Under the pieces are notes generated by a model, which was not told where the DNA came from, searched no databases, and saw only the letters and a list, made by a program, of their open reading frames with translations. Of a DNA stretch of 64,000 nt, positions 48,993 to 61,645 are shown in pieces. Both the position numbers and the translations under genes were made by a program. The stretch comes from Rhynchonema sp. JSB1_4 (taxonomy: Eukaryota > Nematoda > Chromadorea > Monhysterida > Xyalidae), in assembly GCA_030248065.1 (NCBI GenBank), contig JASAMV010004552.1:1-64000 (forward strand), written 5' to 3'. Numbering within the stretch: position 1 is the first letter of the stretch; the number at the start of each line of letters is the position of its first letter.

Positions 48993-50448
48993 TTGACTTG
49001 ATCACTGTAGTTTAGCCTATTATGGTACTTGTAAACAACAGTGGCCTATACCAGCCTCAGGTACATACGTGCACAGTAAATTGTGTATAAAAACAACCGT
49101 CAAACTTCTGTTGCCTGTTCTGGTTACTTGTTGCCTAAAAAATCAAGAAACAACAAGATTTTAGCTTGTCAAACAAATTTCGAGACAAGTGTGTATACTG
49201 TTGCAGTGCCTACATAGATTCGCTCGCCCTCAAAAGTTACCACTGCGCTAAAACAGTACGTACAGTGCCTACATATGTATACCTACACCACTACTGCAGC
49301 TCCCGTTTTCGTATTCGTATAAACTCAGCCCAGACCCAAAACTCGACCGCTCTGCGATAATTTGGATTTGTGCCCGCGCGTATGTACTTTTGTTGCTGGG
49401 TTCGTGGTCTACATATGTACGTATACTCTCTTTCTTTTTTTTAAATTCCGTATGAAGCGCGAGCGCGTGGGCAGAGAAAGGCGCACGGACCGTACCGAAA
49501 TCCTGTTCGGAGCTCCTTGACCGTTTACATGTGGGGCCACTTGCTCGACTTTGTTACGCTCACCGAATTTGTAGCGAAAGTTTCGAACGCGCGCCACTAA
49601 GTTGATTTTTGAGCTCAGATATCATGTTCTCCATAGTTGGTTTTGTTTCATTTGCGATTTCTTGTATAGAACCCGGTAATCTGGCACGCGCGCGCAGATA
49701 CAAACCGTATACAAGCCACAGGCCACATTTACAAGTATATTGTAGATATGTATGCAGATTAAACTCCCACAGGCAAGCTTTTTTTAGTTTACCTCGAAAA
49801 ACTTTCACATGATAGCGTTTTTCACGTGGGGAGCGTGGCGAAAAGTTCTTGGCCGATAACAGGAACTTTTTACAGAGAACAAGAGAAAATCATCCATGTG
49901 CCAGCAGAAGTGACTACTTTGCAAAAACAGCGCATCTTGAAATTTCATACAGAAGCAGTTTGTGATTGGTATGGCAGCAGCAGCTGGTGCTTTTCTCCAC
50001 AGAAACCAATTCAAATGCATGCCTGTTTTCAGCAATGTCGTAATTTCTAAGTGCGCTACCAGAAAATTGCATGGTACAGGATGGCAAAGAGATGGATTCA
50101 ATGCAAATTTTTGGTCTCGATTCCAAAAAGACCAGACATCTAATTTTCCCTCCATACTGTACCTGTTCGAAATGAGTTTTCAGATATGCCAGCTGATTAC
50201 CGCATAAAATCGCATTACCTTCCAGAAGTTATGCGCAATCGCAAGCTCCCAACTCTTCACAGAGGTTTGTGAAAGTTCCACAGTGCCAGCCGATATACGC
50301 CAACAAATTGAAGCCCAAACCGAGTACACAATCAATAACACGCCCAGCTGGCCGACCCGGCGCGCCAGCAAAAACGGCACCAATTAATCACGCACATGCA
50401 AAATAGCGCCATACCTGGCATAATAGTGACGTACAAGCAAGTGCAATT

Positions 50449-53400
50449 ATGAATACAAGCACACACAGTGCAACCATGAAAGCGACGACATCGAGCTCAA
50501 ATCCAGCTGATGGCAACCCAAGTGAAGTGATTCGACTGCTGGGCTCGGGCTATGAAGCCATACCTGTCAATGAGAACAGCATACACTCAACTCAGGTGCG
50601 CCTGGTGGGCGAGTATACTACTGGCTGCTGCTTTTGCCGTGGCACATTATTGTAAAATGGGTGACGCATGTCTTACCACAGGGCCGTCGAAACGCAGTGT
50701 TGGGGTGTGCGATACCTCGTGTCGTGTAACCGCTGGCAGATTTCGTATCTGTCATGCTACACACACCACCCATGCAGTTTGAAGCTCAGCCTAACGCTTG
50801 GTTTTGACCCTGTCAATACTTAGGGTGCTATCATTGATGATCTGTTCAGTCTTGCCTTGGTCATGGGACTTTTTTGAATGAGGATATGTATATCTTAAGA
50901 GATTTTTTTAGATTCCACCAATTTGGGCAGCTTGTAGCTCTAATTACCTGTCCGGCTTTATAACCTTGCTTACGCTGGTCAAAATTACACATTGCAGTAT
51001 CATCCATAAAGCTGGTAATTTCTTCAGTTCAAAAGGTCAGAAACCAAATATCGGACCGGATAGGACCAATCAATAAGTTTGATATCGCCCGTAATGTAAG
51101 CCAAGTGCAACGACGGATGCGGGCCTGAGACTGTATGCGTACCTTCAGTATACCTTCATGCTCAGGCATCGCCGAAAGCTTGATTATTTTTGACTGTCAC
51201 TGCTCGCATATCTCTCTGTGTCGGCGACTGTGGGAAAGCATGCGTCACCCATTCTACAATTAGCCGTGTGTAGTTCATCCACTCTAATGTTTAGATGAAT
51301 GGTTCGGTGCCTTTTTGAGACAGCTAGTAATTTGCTTGTGCTAATTCTGTGCATACAGGATTACGTGATGTTTCACATAAACGCTTTGTTGTTCACAAAT
51401 TGAGGTAAAAGGCGTCTCAAGCGCCAAGCGTGACTTCAGTTTGAGGCTGTTCCAGTCCAGGCTGTGCTCCCCTCCTCTCTCGCACCCAGAGCATGTATGA
51501 TGTGGCATCATATCCAAGCAAACACAAGACGTTGTCCCTAATGTTTTTAGGCGTTTTGAGGCTCAGATGCAATTTTTACGATGGTCTACACAGAATCAGC
51601 TTCAGATTCATTCCACTACAATAATACAACAATATTAACCCATCCTATAAAATTGTTCATTCCAAAAAAAGTTTCGGATACGTTCATGCGTTTATCATTT
51701 TCAGTCCAAGCGTTGTGTTTGTCTCAGCCGAAACTAAAGGGCAATATAAAATCTAGTGTACCCCAGGGGCCTCAGATAAACGCTAGAGTAGGCACGCAAA
51801 ATGTATACGAAAAGAGCAAGAGCTGTACGGTCAAATGCTTCTGGGACCAGTTGGGGGACCAAAGCGGATAAACACGCTTTGTGTTTTGTGGCGTGTAAAA
51901 ATGGCCTTTCAAGTCAGCAGACTTCGCAAAGGGTTCCAACAAGCCACTATGCGTGGAAGCATTTCTGTTCTTGCAGTTCGCGCACAGAGCGCGTCCCACG
52001 TTTTCCATTTTCTCTTAAACCGCGGTGCTCTTATTTCTGTTATCTGTGCTCTCGTCCGTGTTTTGGCCGTTGGCAACTCGGTCTCCAGAACAATCTAGTT
52101 TTCTACGCCCATTTGAAACTTTTGATCGGAGTGCATGATAACAGCTGAAGCTAAAATAACATCTCCGTTGGTCGTAAAACCATGGTTCGTGATCCCGAAA
52201 ACCTCTTATGTGCACCTTATTCCGAACCTCGATATGGTTAAGAACACACACTGATTCTAATCAGAACGATTGATTGATTTTTGCGCCGTTTTGACTCTTT
52301 CGAATGAAACGAAACGTGAAAATAAAATAACGACAATTTTAAAAGAAATCGTCAAAAGAAATGTCAAATACTGGAATGTCTCCATTTCTCTCGCCTGTGC
52401 AAATGCGTGCCAATGATGTAAGTTTGCATTTTATAAGAAAAAATGGGTCGTGAAACATCCTTATTCGATGGATAAAAAGCTCCATTTTCCTACGAATTGA
52501 TGTATCAGGCCTGTCCAAGATAGGCCTGAAACATCAACCATTCAGTGAAAACGCTGGCGGACGGCTGATGTTTCAGACGAGGTTGTAAAATATACTTTTC
52601 GACTCTGCTCAACCCAGCTCATCTGCGAAGAAAAGTGTTGCAATCAAAGTGAATATAATCGTGAAACATCAGCCACACCATGCGAAGGGCTGGTATGACG
52701 CTCTTGCAAGTTCGTATTGGACAGAATCCCTCGTTATTTTGCAGAATTCGTCGTTGTTTTATTGTTGGGTCACAGTATATCGTGCATCCGCAATAGTTTA
52801 GGCCTAGACCTCTTAGAATGTGCCATTCTGTGAAACATTAGCCAGCTGATCATTGAACTCACTTGATCTGCTAATGTAGCACCACGCTATTGCAATGCAC
52901 TGTGACTTAGTGACCAGATATAGTTGATGCTTTACAGTCAGCACAGTACTGTCGTCTTCGTTATCATGCCTATCGACGTTTCATCAGACTTAGCCAGACT
53001 TTTAACCTCGGAATCGAAGTTGTGTCACGTCTGGTGCATTAGCGCTGTGCCCGTGCTTTACCCGTCTGCGAAAACAGGCTGAAACGGGTGTCGTACTCAC
53101 GGATGTACGCAAACAACTCTAAGGTTTCAACCAGCTCAACCCACCCTGATTATTCAGGGCGGCAACGTTATGCAACTGTCACAAGACGGCCGCGGTGGTG
53201 ATGGATGGCATTCGCGGGCATCGACCACAAACACAACCAGACCCGTCGCTGGTGTGCTCACCAAAATGGGCAGTTGGGTGGAGTTGGGTGTCAGTCTACT
53301 TGCCCCGCTCGTGTTTGGATCACTTATCTGGTTGGTGGGAAGGGGTTACTTGTATGAATAATTAATTAATTGGCAGAATAATTATCATGGAACAAGATGA

Positions 53401-55248
53401 GAGTCGCATTGGACACTGCTTTTTGTTCGCAAAAATTTACCTGCTATTTGAAACATTTTCATATATCTGGCTAGGCAACCAAGCTGGGTAAAAATTTTAC
53501 ACCGAAAGCGTAAATTATAAACGTCAGATGTCAGTGGCGATGAGATCAGCAATGAGATGGCAATAAAAGCAGTCTTTGAGGTCAAAATTTTGTCGCTGAG
53601 ATTTTTTAAGACAAAAAGGTTTCGAATTCACACAAGTGTCACGTGGGTCAGGTAACGAATAACACTATTGGGATAGCAAGTGGTCAGTACCATGTATAGT
53701 CCAGCCACGAACTCATGAGACGACTTATTTTGAAGTTGACTTGGACGGATCCAATAATGTTCCGGTTCCACGTATTTCGGAAATGAAAGAAAGAGAAAAT
53801 GTATGTATTTTTTAAAAACACGCTCTCTACCTCGGTGCGTAAATTCCCTTTTGACTCCCAAAACATTTGTGTGTTGAACGATGTTGCTGCTCGCGTAAGC
53901 ACGCAACAAATTGAGGTCAGCCAGCTGGAACTTGTCATCATGTCTCTCGGCCCAATCTCTTTCTTTTGTTTGCGAAAACCCGTGTAACCGGCGCATTTTT
54001 TAATCTGGCCAAGCAAGCTTTAAAAAGAGTCGTCTCATGAGCACGTGGCTGGACTATACCGCATGCGCCGGCTAAATTGTAAAAACCTAGGTATTCGTCG
54101 TTACTGTCACGCCTCGAGCGGTTGTTGATGTTTACCTTTTTCGTGTCTGAAACGAAATAAAGTACTACTACTACTACTATGCGCATGTACGTGCACAATC
54201 CATCCTCCTTATAGTGACGTGCCCTGGCGTACCTGCAGATTTAATTCACCTCATAGAGTAGTCACATACACAATGATTTATTTTTCTCTAGGCGGTCACT
54301 GTATACATAGGTAAAACAGAGTAGAGTGTCCAGTTTCCAAACCGTCTCACTACATCATACAGGTACGTCGGCTACCGTACCCTCGACCAATGCCCGCGTC
54401 AGCCGCTCATCCCAATTTGGCTGGTGGTCTACGGTGGTGCAATTGTGCTGACAGCATTCCTAAACGTCATCAATAAGACCCTGTTCACAATGCACAAATT
54501 CGTCAGAGTCTACCGGGGTCGTCATGAATGTCTGATGACACCCGGCGACACCTTCCTCGGCAAATGGGTCGGATGGTTCGAGTTCTGTGTCGTCGTGCCC
54601 TTTCTCGTCGTCTGGACCATTTTTGGTACGTTTAAATTAGATACAATTTGGGAGACTTTCTTGAACTATTATTTGTAATGTGATGAAATTCAACGGCAAT
54701 GGCTGATTGGGTCGAGATATCACTCGATATGATTGGTTCAGTTTGGAATCGGATACCACCTAATTCGATATTAAGTTTAGTGGCCAGGCTCGGCCTCATC
54801 GGAAATTCCGTTCGATCCGCTCACCATGTCTGGTAATACATCTATGACTTACATACTATATGATGCGCGTTTTTTTATGTTCTGCGGTATGGTACTTATG
54901 TGCCTTGTTCCGTGTCCATAAGCTGGATCACGCAAAGCACAAATAAACAGAGACTATCAGCGATGAGTGCCAACAGCAGTGCTGGTGCTCCAGTGCAGAG
55001 CCAGTTGATGTTTCACTATGACCCGTTTTCTTTCAGGCGGCGTGTGGGTGTTTGGCGGCTGCGTGTGCGATACCTGCGATCAGGACTGCAACGCGATCGC
55101 CTATTATACAGTCTTTTGGCTGGTTATCGGCTGCTCAGCTTTAATCGCCGTTGCGTGGGCCTGTGGGGCCATCATTATTGCGGGTTCCATAATAAGAGAA
55201 CAGACCATGGACAAGCAGGACACTGTTGTTGACGATCATGAAACGTGA
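50449..55248 (+). CDS. TMEM272-like four-pass membrane protein
   Basis: Four exons: 50449-50595, 53158-53330, 54363-54625, 55037-55248; phases agree, 264 residues. Four hydrophobic segments are visible: WVELGVSLLAPLVFGSLIW, IPIWLVVYGGAIVLTAFL, WFEFCVVVPFLVVWTIFG and YYTVFWLVIGCSALIAVA. The motif YRTLDQCPRQPLIPIWL between the first two and the paired cysteines before the fourth (CVCDTCDQDC) fit the TMEM272-like family, whose function is unknown. The N-terminal 49 residues are Ser/Thr-rich and cytosolic-looking; a second ATG at 50476 has better context. Intron 1 (2.6 kb) carries at least five TGAAACATCAG motifs, and intron 2 a complete MITE. The stop codon lies in the loop of a perfect 8-bp-arm palindrome. 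Confidence 0.78.
52527..52575. repeat. inverted pair of the TGAAACATCA motif
   Basis: TGAAACATCA at 52527 and TGATGTTTCA ending 52575 face each other across about 29 bp in intron 1 of the TMEM272-like gene. Further single copies lie at 51365, 52662 and 52831 in the same intron. Confidence 0.8.
53697..54056. mobile_element. TA-type MITE (AGTCCAGCCAC family), complete copy B
   Basis: Perfect-looking ends TAGTCCAGCCACGAACTC... and ...GAGCACGTGGCTGGACTA with CTCATGAGACGACT blocks just inside, flanked by TA duplications (53695-53696, 54057-54058). It lies in intron 2 of the TMEM272-like gene. Copy A is at 5370-5721. Confidence 0.85.
54110..54180 (+). repeat. possible retroelement 3' tail with (ACT)n
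   Basis: The sequence GAAACGAAATAAAGT runs directly into five or more ACT units ending near 54179. An AATAAA followed at once by a short microsatellite is how many LINE 3' ends look. No reverse transcriptase sequence is attached, so only a tail would remain. Confidence 0.4.
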
Positions 55249-55428
55249 TGTTTCATGCGTTTGCTATGCATTCTATTTGAGCAATGCCCTCTTTATAGTG
55301 ACCCACTCTATGGTGAAACTACAGTACCAGCTGCAATTTTAGACTGTTTTATGCCTGCGCGTGCTCAGGCTCCACACAAAAGATTCAAGGCCAGTGGTGC
55401 ATCCACCGAGCCTGCAGGCGCCTGTAGG

Positions 55429-55936
55429 CAGGGTTGGGCAAAAAACGTTTTTTTTCAAAAAATCGTTTTTTTAAATGTTTTTTTTAAAAAAAACGTTTTT
55501 TTTAAAACGCCCAGATGACCAAAATATGCCCCCAAAAAAATTGGAAAACGCTCATGTTGGGAAGAAAACGTGGTTAAATGAAGTAATTCTATGTGTTCTG
55601 AGGCAAAATAAACGGGTTTCAACCCTTTTCTAGCGAGTTGTTAAGATCCCATATCAGACCCGCATCATGGACCAACTTTGGCCGGGGTCATCACTGAAAG
55701 TCAAACTCCGTATATCGACGTATCTCGACAAAGTAAAAATTGGTCGAAAATTTTTTGAAAAAAATGGGACAAAAAATTGATTTTCCTTGAAAATCAGGGT
55801 ACTTTCCTTGAAAAATCAGGGAAAATCAAGGAAATTCAGGATTTAAAAAAAACGAAAAAACGACCCAGGCGTTTTTTTAAAAAAAACGTCGTTTTTTTAA
55901 GAAAAAACGCCGTCGTTTTTTTTTTGCCCAACCCTG
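55429..55936. mobile_element. hAT-type MITE (CAGGGTTGGGC family), copy 2
   Basis: Ends CAGGGTTGGGCAAAA / TTTTGCCCAACCCTG and a perfect 8-bp target duplication CCTGTAGG (55421-55428, 55937-55944). Interior nearly identical to 17178-17672 (for example CGTATATCGACGTATCTCG). It lies about 180 bp downstream of the TMEM272-like stop codon. Confidence 0.92.
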
Positions 55937-57200
55937 CCTGTAGGTGCAGGCCTCAACAGCCTAAAAGTGCAGCTGGTACTGTATCAAGTGACAGACCTGC
56001 AGGGGACAGCCTAATGCTGTTCATATCCTAGATTGTGAATAATATTTTCTATTATATCCGAAAACGTCCCAGTCCTGGTTCCTTTCGTGTCACTATACCG
56101 AGGGCAGGCTATTTTATACAAGAACGCTGCCTGTTATCTACAGATCTCACAGTAAGTCCATCGGGCTGCGGGTCACTCGATTAGCGAGTGCCGATTTTGT
56201 CAGCACATGAAGTCGGAGAGCAATCGGTTTTACATGCCGTACTTTATGTGCTGAAAATAGGTGAACCCGGATGGACCGCAGCAACCACAGTGTACTACTG
56301 GCTGATCGCGGGAGCCGCAGCTTGCACTTACTCTGAGATCTGTATATAATGTAATATTCCACTCACACAAACATTCCATTTTTAAAATGCTTTATTTGTC
56401 GATTTTTCTAAAACATTGTGTTTTGAACATAATGATTTGCCGAAACTCGCGCTTTACAATTAGAGTTTGAACGCTAAATCGCACTAATTCGAATTGTTTG
56501 TTTGTTTTGTTTTTCTTATGTTCGCTCGTGTTACGCATTCCAAAACTGCAAAATTTTCACTCATGTTTTTGAACGTGTGTTTTGTTTGACTGCGTTGCCT
56601 TGTGCTGTGCTTTGCGGCAATAATTATTCGAAAAATAAATGACACAATAAAAAATTTGAAAATGAAAAATGTCAACAAGCACCAACTAGGAATAAAGCAC
56701 TTTATTGACACTATTAATTGACGGTTTAAATATGTTGGTTAATTATGGCTGAAAGCAACGTAATAAAACAATTGCAACCAAAATACATTCTCATTTCAAA
56801 GATTTCATTTTCTGACACTTGCGCATAAATAACAAAACAGTGAAGCAATTGTACAACACCATTCTGAAGAAATAGTGACGTTGAATAAAAGACAATGCGA
56901 ATAAACAATCCTGATCTGACGCCAAAATTTGTAACAATGAAAATTTGAATTTTGATAGTGACAACCTGGCAGGAAAACGTGAACTAAACTTTAAAGTTCA
57001 AATTATCTCTCAATTCATCTTAATTTTAATATTATGGAATATTATGCCCTCAAACTGGCATTCAGAGATTAATTGAACACAGTTGCATAATACATACAGT
57101 AGTATTACGTGGTTGTAGGTATAGCTTACCCACTCATAGAACGGCTGGTTAAACTTATCATTTCTTGAAAACGCGCAAATGACGTGTCTCGAACACTTTA

Positions 57201-57330
57201 AGGCCTTTAACTATACTTCGTTCTCTCAGAGAACAAAGAACGCGCTGGTTGGTCCACGCATGTTCAACAGCCAATTAGCGCGCGAGAATTTGTTCTTTGT
57301 TCTCTGAGAGAACGAAGTATAGTTAGGCCT
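57201..57330. mobile_element. PIF/Harbinger-like MITE, 130 bp
   Basis: Inverted arms AACTATACTTCGTTCTCTCA and TGAGAGAACGAAGTATAGTT are exact and the ends AGGCCT are flanked by TTA on both sides (57198-57200, 57331-57333). A 3-bp TTA duplication is typical of PIF/Harbinger MITEs. Nearly the whole unit can fold into one hairpin. Confidence 0.8.
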
Positions 57331-57387
57331 TTATGATGCACAAAGCCATTGTTGCAAGCATTTGTAAATATGTGGGGCTGTGAAACA

Positions 57388-58323
57388 TCACTTATCATCA
57401 GGTCTAACAGGGTACTGATGCATCATCGACATTCTGCGCAAATATTGCGTCTCCTCCTTTGTCTGGTCTTTCACCAATTTATCGTGCTCTTCCCTCTCGT
57501 GTTCGCCTGAACTGATGTGCTGCAATGTGTCCGCCGTGCTGAAACGTAAGTGAGTATTGATTGATTGAGGTATTGGCCGGCTGATAGAGGCAGTATCGAT
57601 GATGTGGGTGCTGATCAGTAGAGATGCTGATACTTCACGGAGAAAAATGTGATTATTATGCGAGAATTGCATTTCAAAAGCGTTGATGTTGCAGCGCACC
57701 CACACGACAACAAGGGTGCAGCGCCGGCTACAGGCGGCGGGCAAAATACTCGAACAACTAATATTTCCGTTTTGAACGCGCTCAAGAAAATCGAAAACAA
57801 AATGTGAAAAAATAAGCCATCGAAAAACGGACACAAACGGGTTGCGCTTCGTTCGCGATCGAACCAGATAGATGACGAATATAATCAACGCGATTGCGAT
57901 GAAGCTGAGCGCAACGAATAGCACATAGATCTGCCATTGATATTGATCGCAACAATTCTGGAAATCGCATTCAAAAGCGAACGGTTGCGAACAGTGCGAA
58001 TGTCCGGCGGCCAGCGGCGGATGGTCGCCGGAGGAGCGTTTCTCGGCCGTCTTGTTCCCGCCGACCAATTCTTGCATTTTCTCCACGGCCGCATTGCCGA
58101 CTTTTTTCACAGCGTCCAGAATCGAGGCGCTTTCCGCCTGAGCGGTTGATGTTCCATAGGCGCTTGATGTGGAAGGTTGCACCGTCGTGGTTGTTGTGAT
58201 GGGGGTGGTTTTGGGCAGCGCACGTTGCACCAGCGTGGTCTGACCGTCAGCAATGCCACCCTCGGTGTCGTTCGGCTCCATGATTGGACGGCTGAATGAA
58301 TAGATGTGGGGATGTGTTTGCAT
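57388..58323 (-). CDS. unidentified single-pass membrane protein
   Basis: Two exons, 58323-57839 and 57538-57388, join in phase across a 300-bp intron (donor GTTTGT, acceptor ACGTTTCAG) to give 211 residues. The frame is also open through the intron, but the spliced form avoids a Cys- and His-rich read-through. The protein has a Thr/Ser-rich N-terminal region, a short predicted helix (ILDAVKKVGNAAVEKMQEL), a cysteine cluster (CSQPFAFECDFQNCC), one TM segment near residues 131-154 (YVLFVALSFIAIALIIFVIY), a basic stop-transfer RSRTKR and a charged tail (EHEREEHDKLVKDQTKEE). No signal peptide is evident, so orientation is uncertain. A second ATG at 58281 could be the start. I do not recognise a family. 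Confidence 0.65.
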   Translation of the reverse strand: MQTHPHIYSFSRPIMEPNDTEGGIADGQTTLVQRALPKTTPITTTTTVQPSTSSAYGTSTAQAESASILDAVKKVGNAAVEKMQELVGGNKTAEKRSSGDHPPLAAGHSHCSQPFAFECDFQNCCDQYQWQIYVLFVALSFIAIALIIFVIYLVRSRTKRNPFVSVFRWLIFSHFVFDFLERVQNGNISCSSILPAACSRRCTLVVVWVRCNINAFEMQFSHNNHIFLREVSASLLISTHIIDTASISRPIPQSINTHLRFSTADTLQHISSGEHEREEHDKLVKDQTKEETQYLRRMSMMHQYPVRPDDK

Positions 58324-60181
58324 GCGCGATTCTATGGGCTGCGGATAGGCTTCACAGTATTTAGACTCAGTTCTAAAGGACTATCGACACCCCGTATTAA
58401 CACTTATGCACCAGCATGCCTGTCTTCGGGCTAATTCACATGTCGTAGACACAAATCGCAGATAATCTTAGTCGACACAGCCCAGTGAGAGAAAGTTATC
58501 AGTAATCAGTATACACTATGGCAGGCGCGTCGACTGTACAACGACTGTATCCTTATAATTGCGTATACGACATTAGAATAAGCCTTATTTTCGGCTATAC
58601 TGTATCACAACATTTTTTCGAGAGAACGTCATGAGCTTTGAGCATTTCAGAAAAATGTCCAAAAATTGTGTTGACCAATTCAAACACACATACGCAATGC
58701 GGTCATGGGAAAAACCTGCACCATAAATGGACAATAATATTAACAGGCATCCGGCGAAGGTTACCTGGTAGCCGAAACTCTACATACGTGACTGCGGGGG
58801 CCGCACCGGGGACAAAAATCGAAAAGTCAGCCACGGGAGGAAACGTTGACAACTTTTATACAAGCTTTAGCTTAACTTATTGCGTACCGGGGTGCCGCAC
58901 AAGCACATTGCCCTTACGGCTGCAAGTGTGTGCATGAGCTCAAGAGCATTCAGGCGCCACACACAGAGGAGCACGAACCTAATTTGAGCATATCGACGGG
59001 CAAAACTTTGTAATCGGATTTGACTTGGGCCGGTCATGGTCAAATGCTGTTTGGTCTATTTTTTAGAGCTGTGTTGTTTAACGATCAGCCAATGAAGGAT
59101 AGCAGAGCTTTCATAACAAGCTGGCATGCTGATGTTTCACGGGCCCAGTAAAGAAAACAAACCGAATCGAAGCAAACACCTACATGTAGCTCCGAAACAC
59201 TTCTTATGGTTGGCAGACCTTGTTGGCGCTCTGTGTGGCCCAAAAACGCCACCGGCAGCGAACAAGCGGTTTACAAAAACTTGACCACACGCGCCGGCAG
59301 AGCGCAAGTTCAAGAAAATATTCATACCCTACAATAGTTCCGGTGGTGAAAACAGCACTTGACATCGGTGTTCTTGATATTGACAAGGACTTTTAAGGTA
59401 TTTTTCAGGCCCCAGAAACATGTGCACAGCTCACAAAATGCTGTGCTCGATAAACCTCGCGCTGCAAAATCATAAACTGACTTTGAAGAGAAGACGTATT
59501 ATCAGAACGTGGGCACCCAGTCTCTTCGATTTTTCGGTCATTTCGCGTTTGAAGAATGAACTGAGCACGTTATGCATGTTCTGAGAAATTCAAAGAAAAG
59601 CATTGGGACCATCTCTATAAACCGAATGTTGGATTCAAATAACGGCCGCCCCGCAAGATTTTCCGGAGATATCAGCCCATATAGTAGCTGGATCCTATGC
59701 ATGAATATTTAGCCTGTGGCTGAAACCAAGAGGAGCCTGGAGCAACAGCTAGCAAAAGAATAACGCTCAGAAAGCTTCTCCGAACCTTGTGCGCAGCTGT
59801 ACAGAACGTACATAAGGTATACGTGGAGTTGTCCTTGTTAAACGAGCTACAGGGAGCAGCCATGCAAGCCTGAGGAACATCACGCGGGTGTGTTATCAAG
59901 CGCCCAGCGTGCACGTGCATGAACGGTGTTTATTGGAATTACATGTACTTATGTATGTATATTAGGAAGGTATAAATTGGATAGATTTAGCAGGCAACAT
60001 GAACTCTATGCATGGCTACGTACCTGTAAGGATCATGCCATCGTCACCATAGGGATACTCAGCGAGGGCGTGTTTTTGATCGTGCTTCTGGAGTTGGTCT
60101 CATTTCGAGAAACAGCTTTGCTATTTACTTTCAGAAGTACTAGTCAATATATAACCAGGTCGCAGGTACATGTAGTCTTTA

Positions 60182-60302
60182 GCCCGCACTCAGACAAACG
60201 CGAAAAGCAAAAAAGGAAAAGCTAACTTTTTGCTTTTGTCTGAGGGCAAAAGCGAAAAGTTAACTTTTCGCTTTTCATTTTTCGCGTTTGTCTGAGTGCG
60301 GC
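60182..60302. mobile_element. PIF/Harbinger-like MITE, 121 bp
   Basis: Ends CCGCACTCAGACAAACGCG and CGCGTTTGTCTGAGTGCGG are perfect inverted repeats, flanked by TTA (60179-60181, 60303-60305). Inside, AAAAGTTAACTTTT makes a further palindrome. Same 3-bp target preference as the element at 57201-57330 but unrelated in sequence. Confidence 0.8.
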
Positions 60303-61602
60303 CTTATGGTTTATACGTCAGCTTGCATTTAGATAACCGTATGCAAACTACAGCACTCCGCTCTTCGGATGCTGTGCCCACTTCTAGGTTAGGACACTTG
60401 TTCACATATGGTGCCCTGGCAACTTTCTGTACAGGACTAGACTTCGATCAGGAGGTTCTGTGTGGTTTTGCACAAAAGCCTCAAAGTCATGCAGCAAATG
60501 AAATCGCCACTCTTGCCAATGTGAGGTCACGTATGGCTTGACAGCCGCAAGATTCATGAAAGACTTATATATGCTGACTCACAACGCAGCAATCAGATCT
60601 AACGAGCTTCCATCACTTCGAAGTGAGAATCTATATACGTAGGATCATTATGTTGGAAGGAACAAATTTCTTGAATGTGCACTTACTGACCCTGGTGACT
60701 TGACTCAAGACTCTTGAGACCTCGCGTTCTCAAAGTCCGTTCTTATAGTCGACCTAACGCGAATAGCGTCTTCTCTTGCTTCCAACTCAGAAAGTCATGA
60801 GGGTTGGGCAGATATAGAGCCTTTAGACTATAATCAGGGTTGGGGTGAGCTAGGTGGTGATATGTACATTGCCTGGGGTAACCGCAACCGAAATGACGCT
60901 GTCCCAACGCTTACAGTGCGTTGGTGTTATAGCATGTATATGTATACCTACTACAAGCCATACTTTAGGCACATGAAAGTTGAGGCGGTTTTACCTCGGC
61001 GGAGGGAAAATTAATTTCGCTGGGCATCGGCTGGTACATCTATGAACCAGTTCTAACGTCACTAGCGCCTTTGGGAAACGCAAGAAAATTTATTGAACCG
61101 AAAGGCTTCGTCGGGGGCCACCGAGCGCGGAAAGCTTTTTACGACGAAAATGTATGTACAGATACAAAATTCTGGACGATGACAGCTATGTATGCGTAAG
61201 CGCCTCGCGCGCCGCTTAACGTAATTTCCGCCAATCAAACTGACTCCATTGGGAAGGCACTGGTTCGTTTGGTGTATATCTGTGGTTCCAAAGAGAATGT
61301 TGGTTGTTGGCCGGGTTCGGGTTCATCACATCTTGGGTTAAATTCGGGCCTCATCTTGGGCTAAACGGCACAGTATTAGACAGTTTGATCGTGGGCCCGA
61401 GTCCAAAGGAAATATGTAGCCTGAGATGACCTAAAAGTAGGTGTACACGGTGCGCTCCGCACGAAAAACTTTAGTACCGGCGCTCGTGGCTGACCGACAA
61501 AAGCGCTTTGCGCAACGTGGTTTCCACATCTGTACGGTAAGGTCCCTAGCAATAATAGTGGCCACTTTCTAAAGCGAGCAACATTCCACTCTGGCCTGCC
61601 CG

Positions 61603-61645
61603 TGAAACATTAGCACGCACAAGTCAAGACGCGCTGATGTTTCAC
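61603..61645. repeat. inverted pair of the TGAAACATYAGC motif
   Basis: TGAAACATTAGC at 61603 and GCTGATGTTTCA from 61633 form a hairpin with 12-bp arms (one G-T/A-C difference) and an 18-bp loop, in gene-free sequence. Confidence 0.8.

Larger units (their letters stand above)
38019..50448. other. 12-kb stretch with no supportable gene
   Basis: I see no frame here with recognisable domains or a chain of phase-compatible exons; the longest open frames (for example 44158-44547 and 42478-42906) look like chance. The region holds a dispersed repeat copy at 39301-39347, an isolated end of the AGTCCAGCCAC MITE family at 42735, the five-copy GTTGTGGTCATAATC repeat (45755-46553), a G-free tract (47896-48016) and a fold-back repeat (48884-48992). 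Single-exon genes for short peptides or non-coding RNAs cannot be excluded. Confidence 0.4.

Noticed and set aside
51581..51871. Possible reverse-transcriptase fragment (a VPQG word in an open frame)
   Set aside because: The surrounding residues do not follow RT motifs; it lies in an intron of the TMEM272-like gene and is probably chance.
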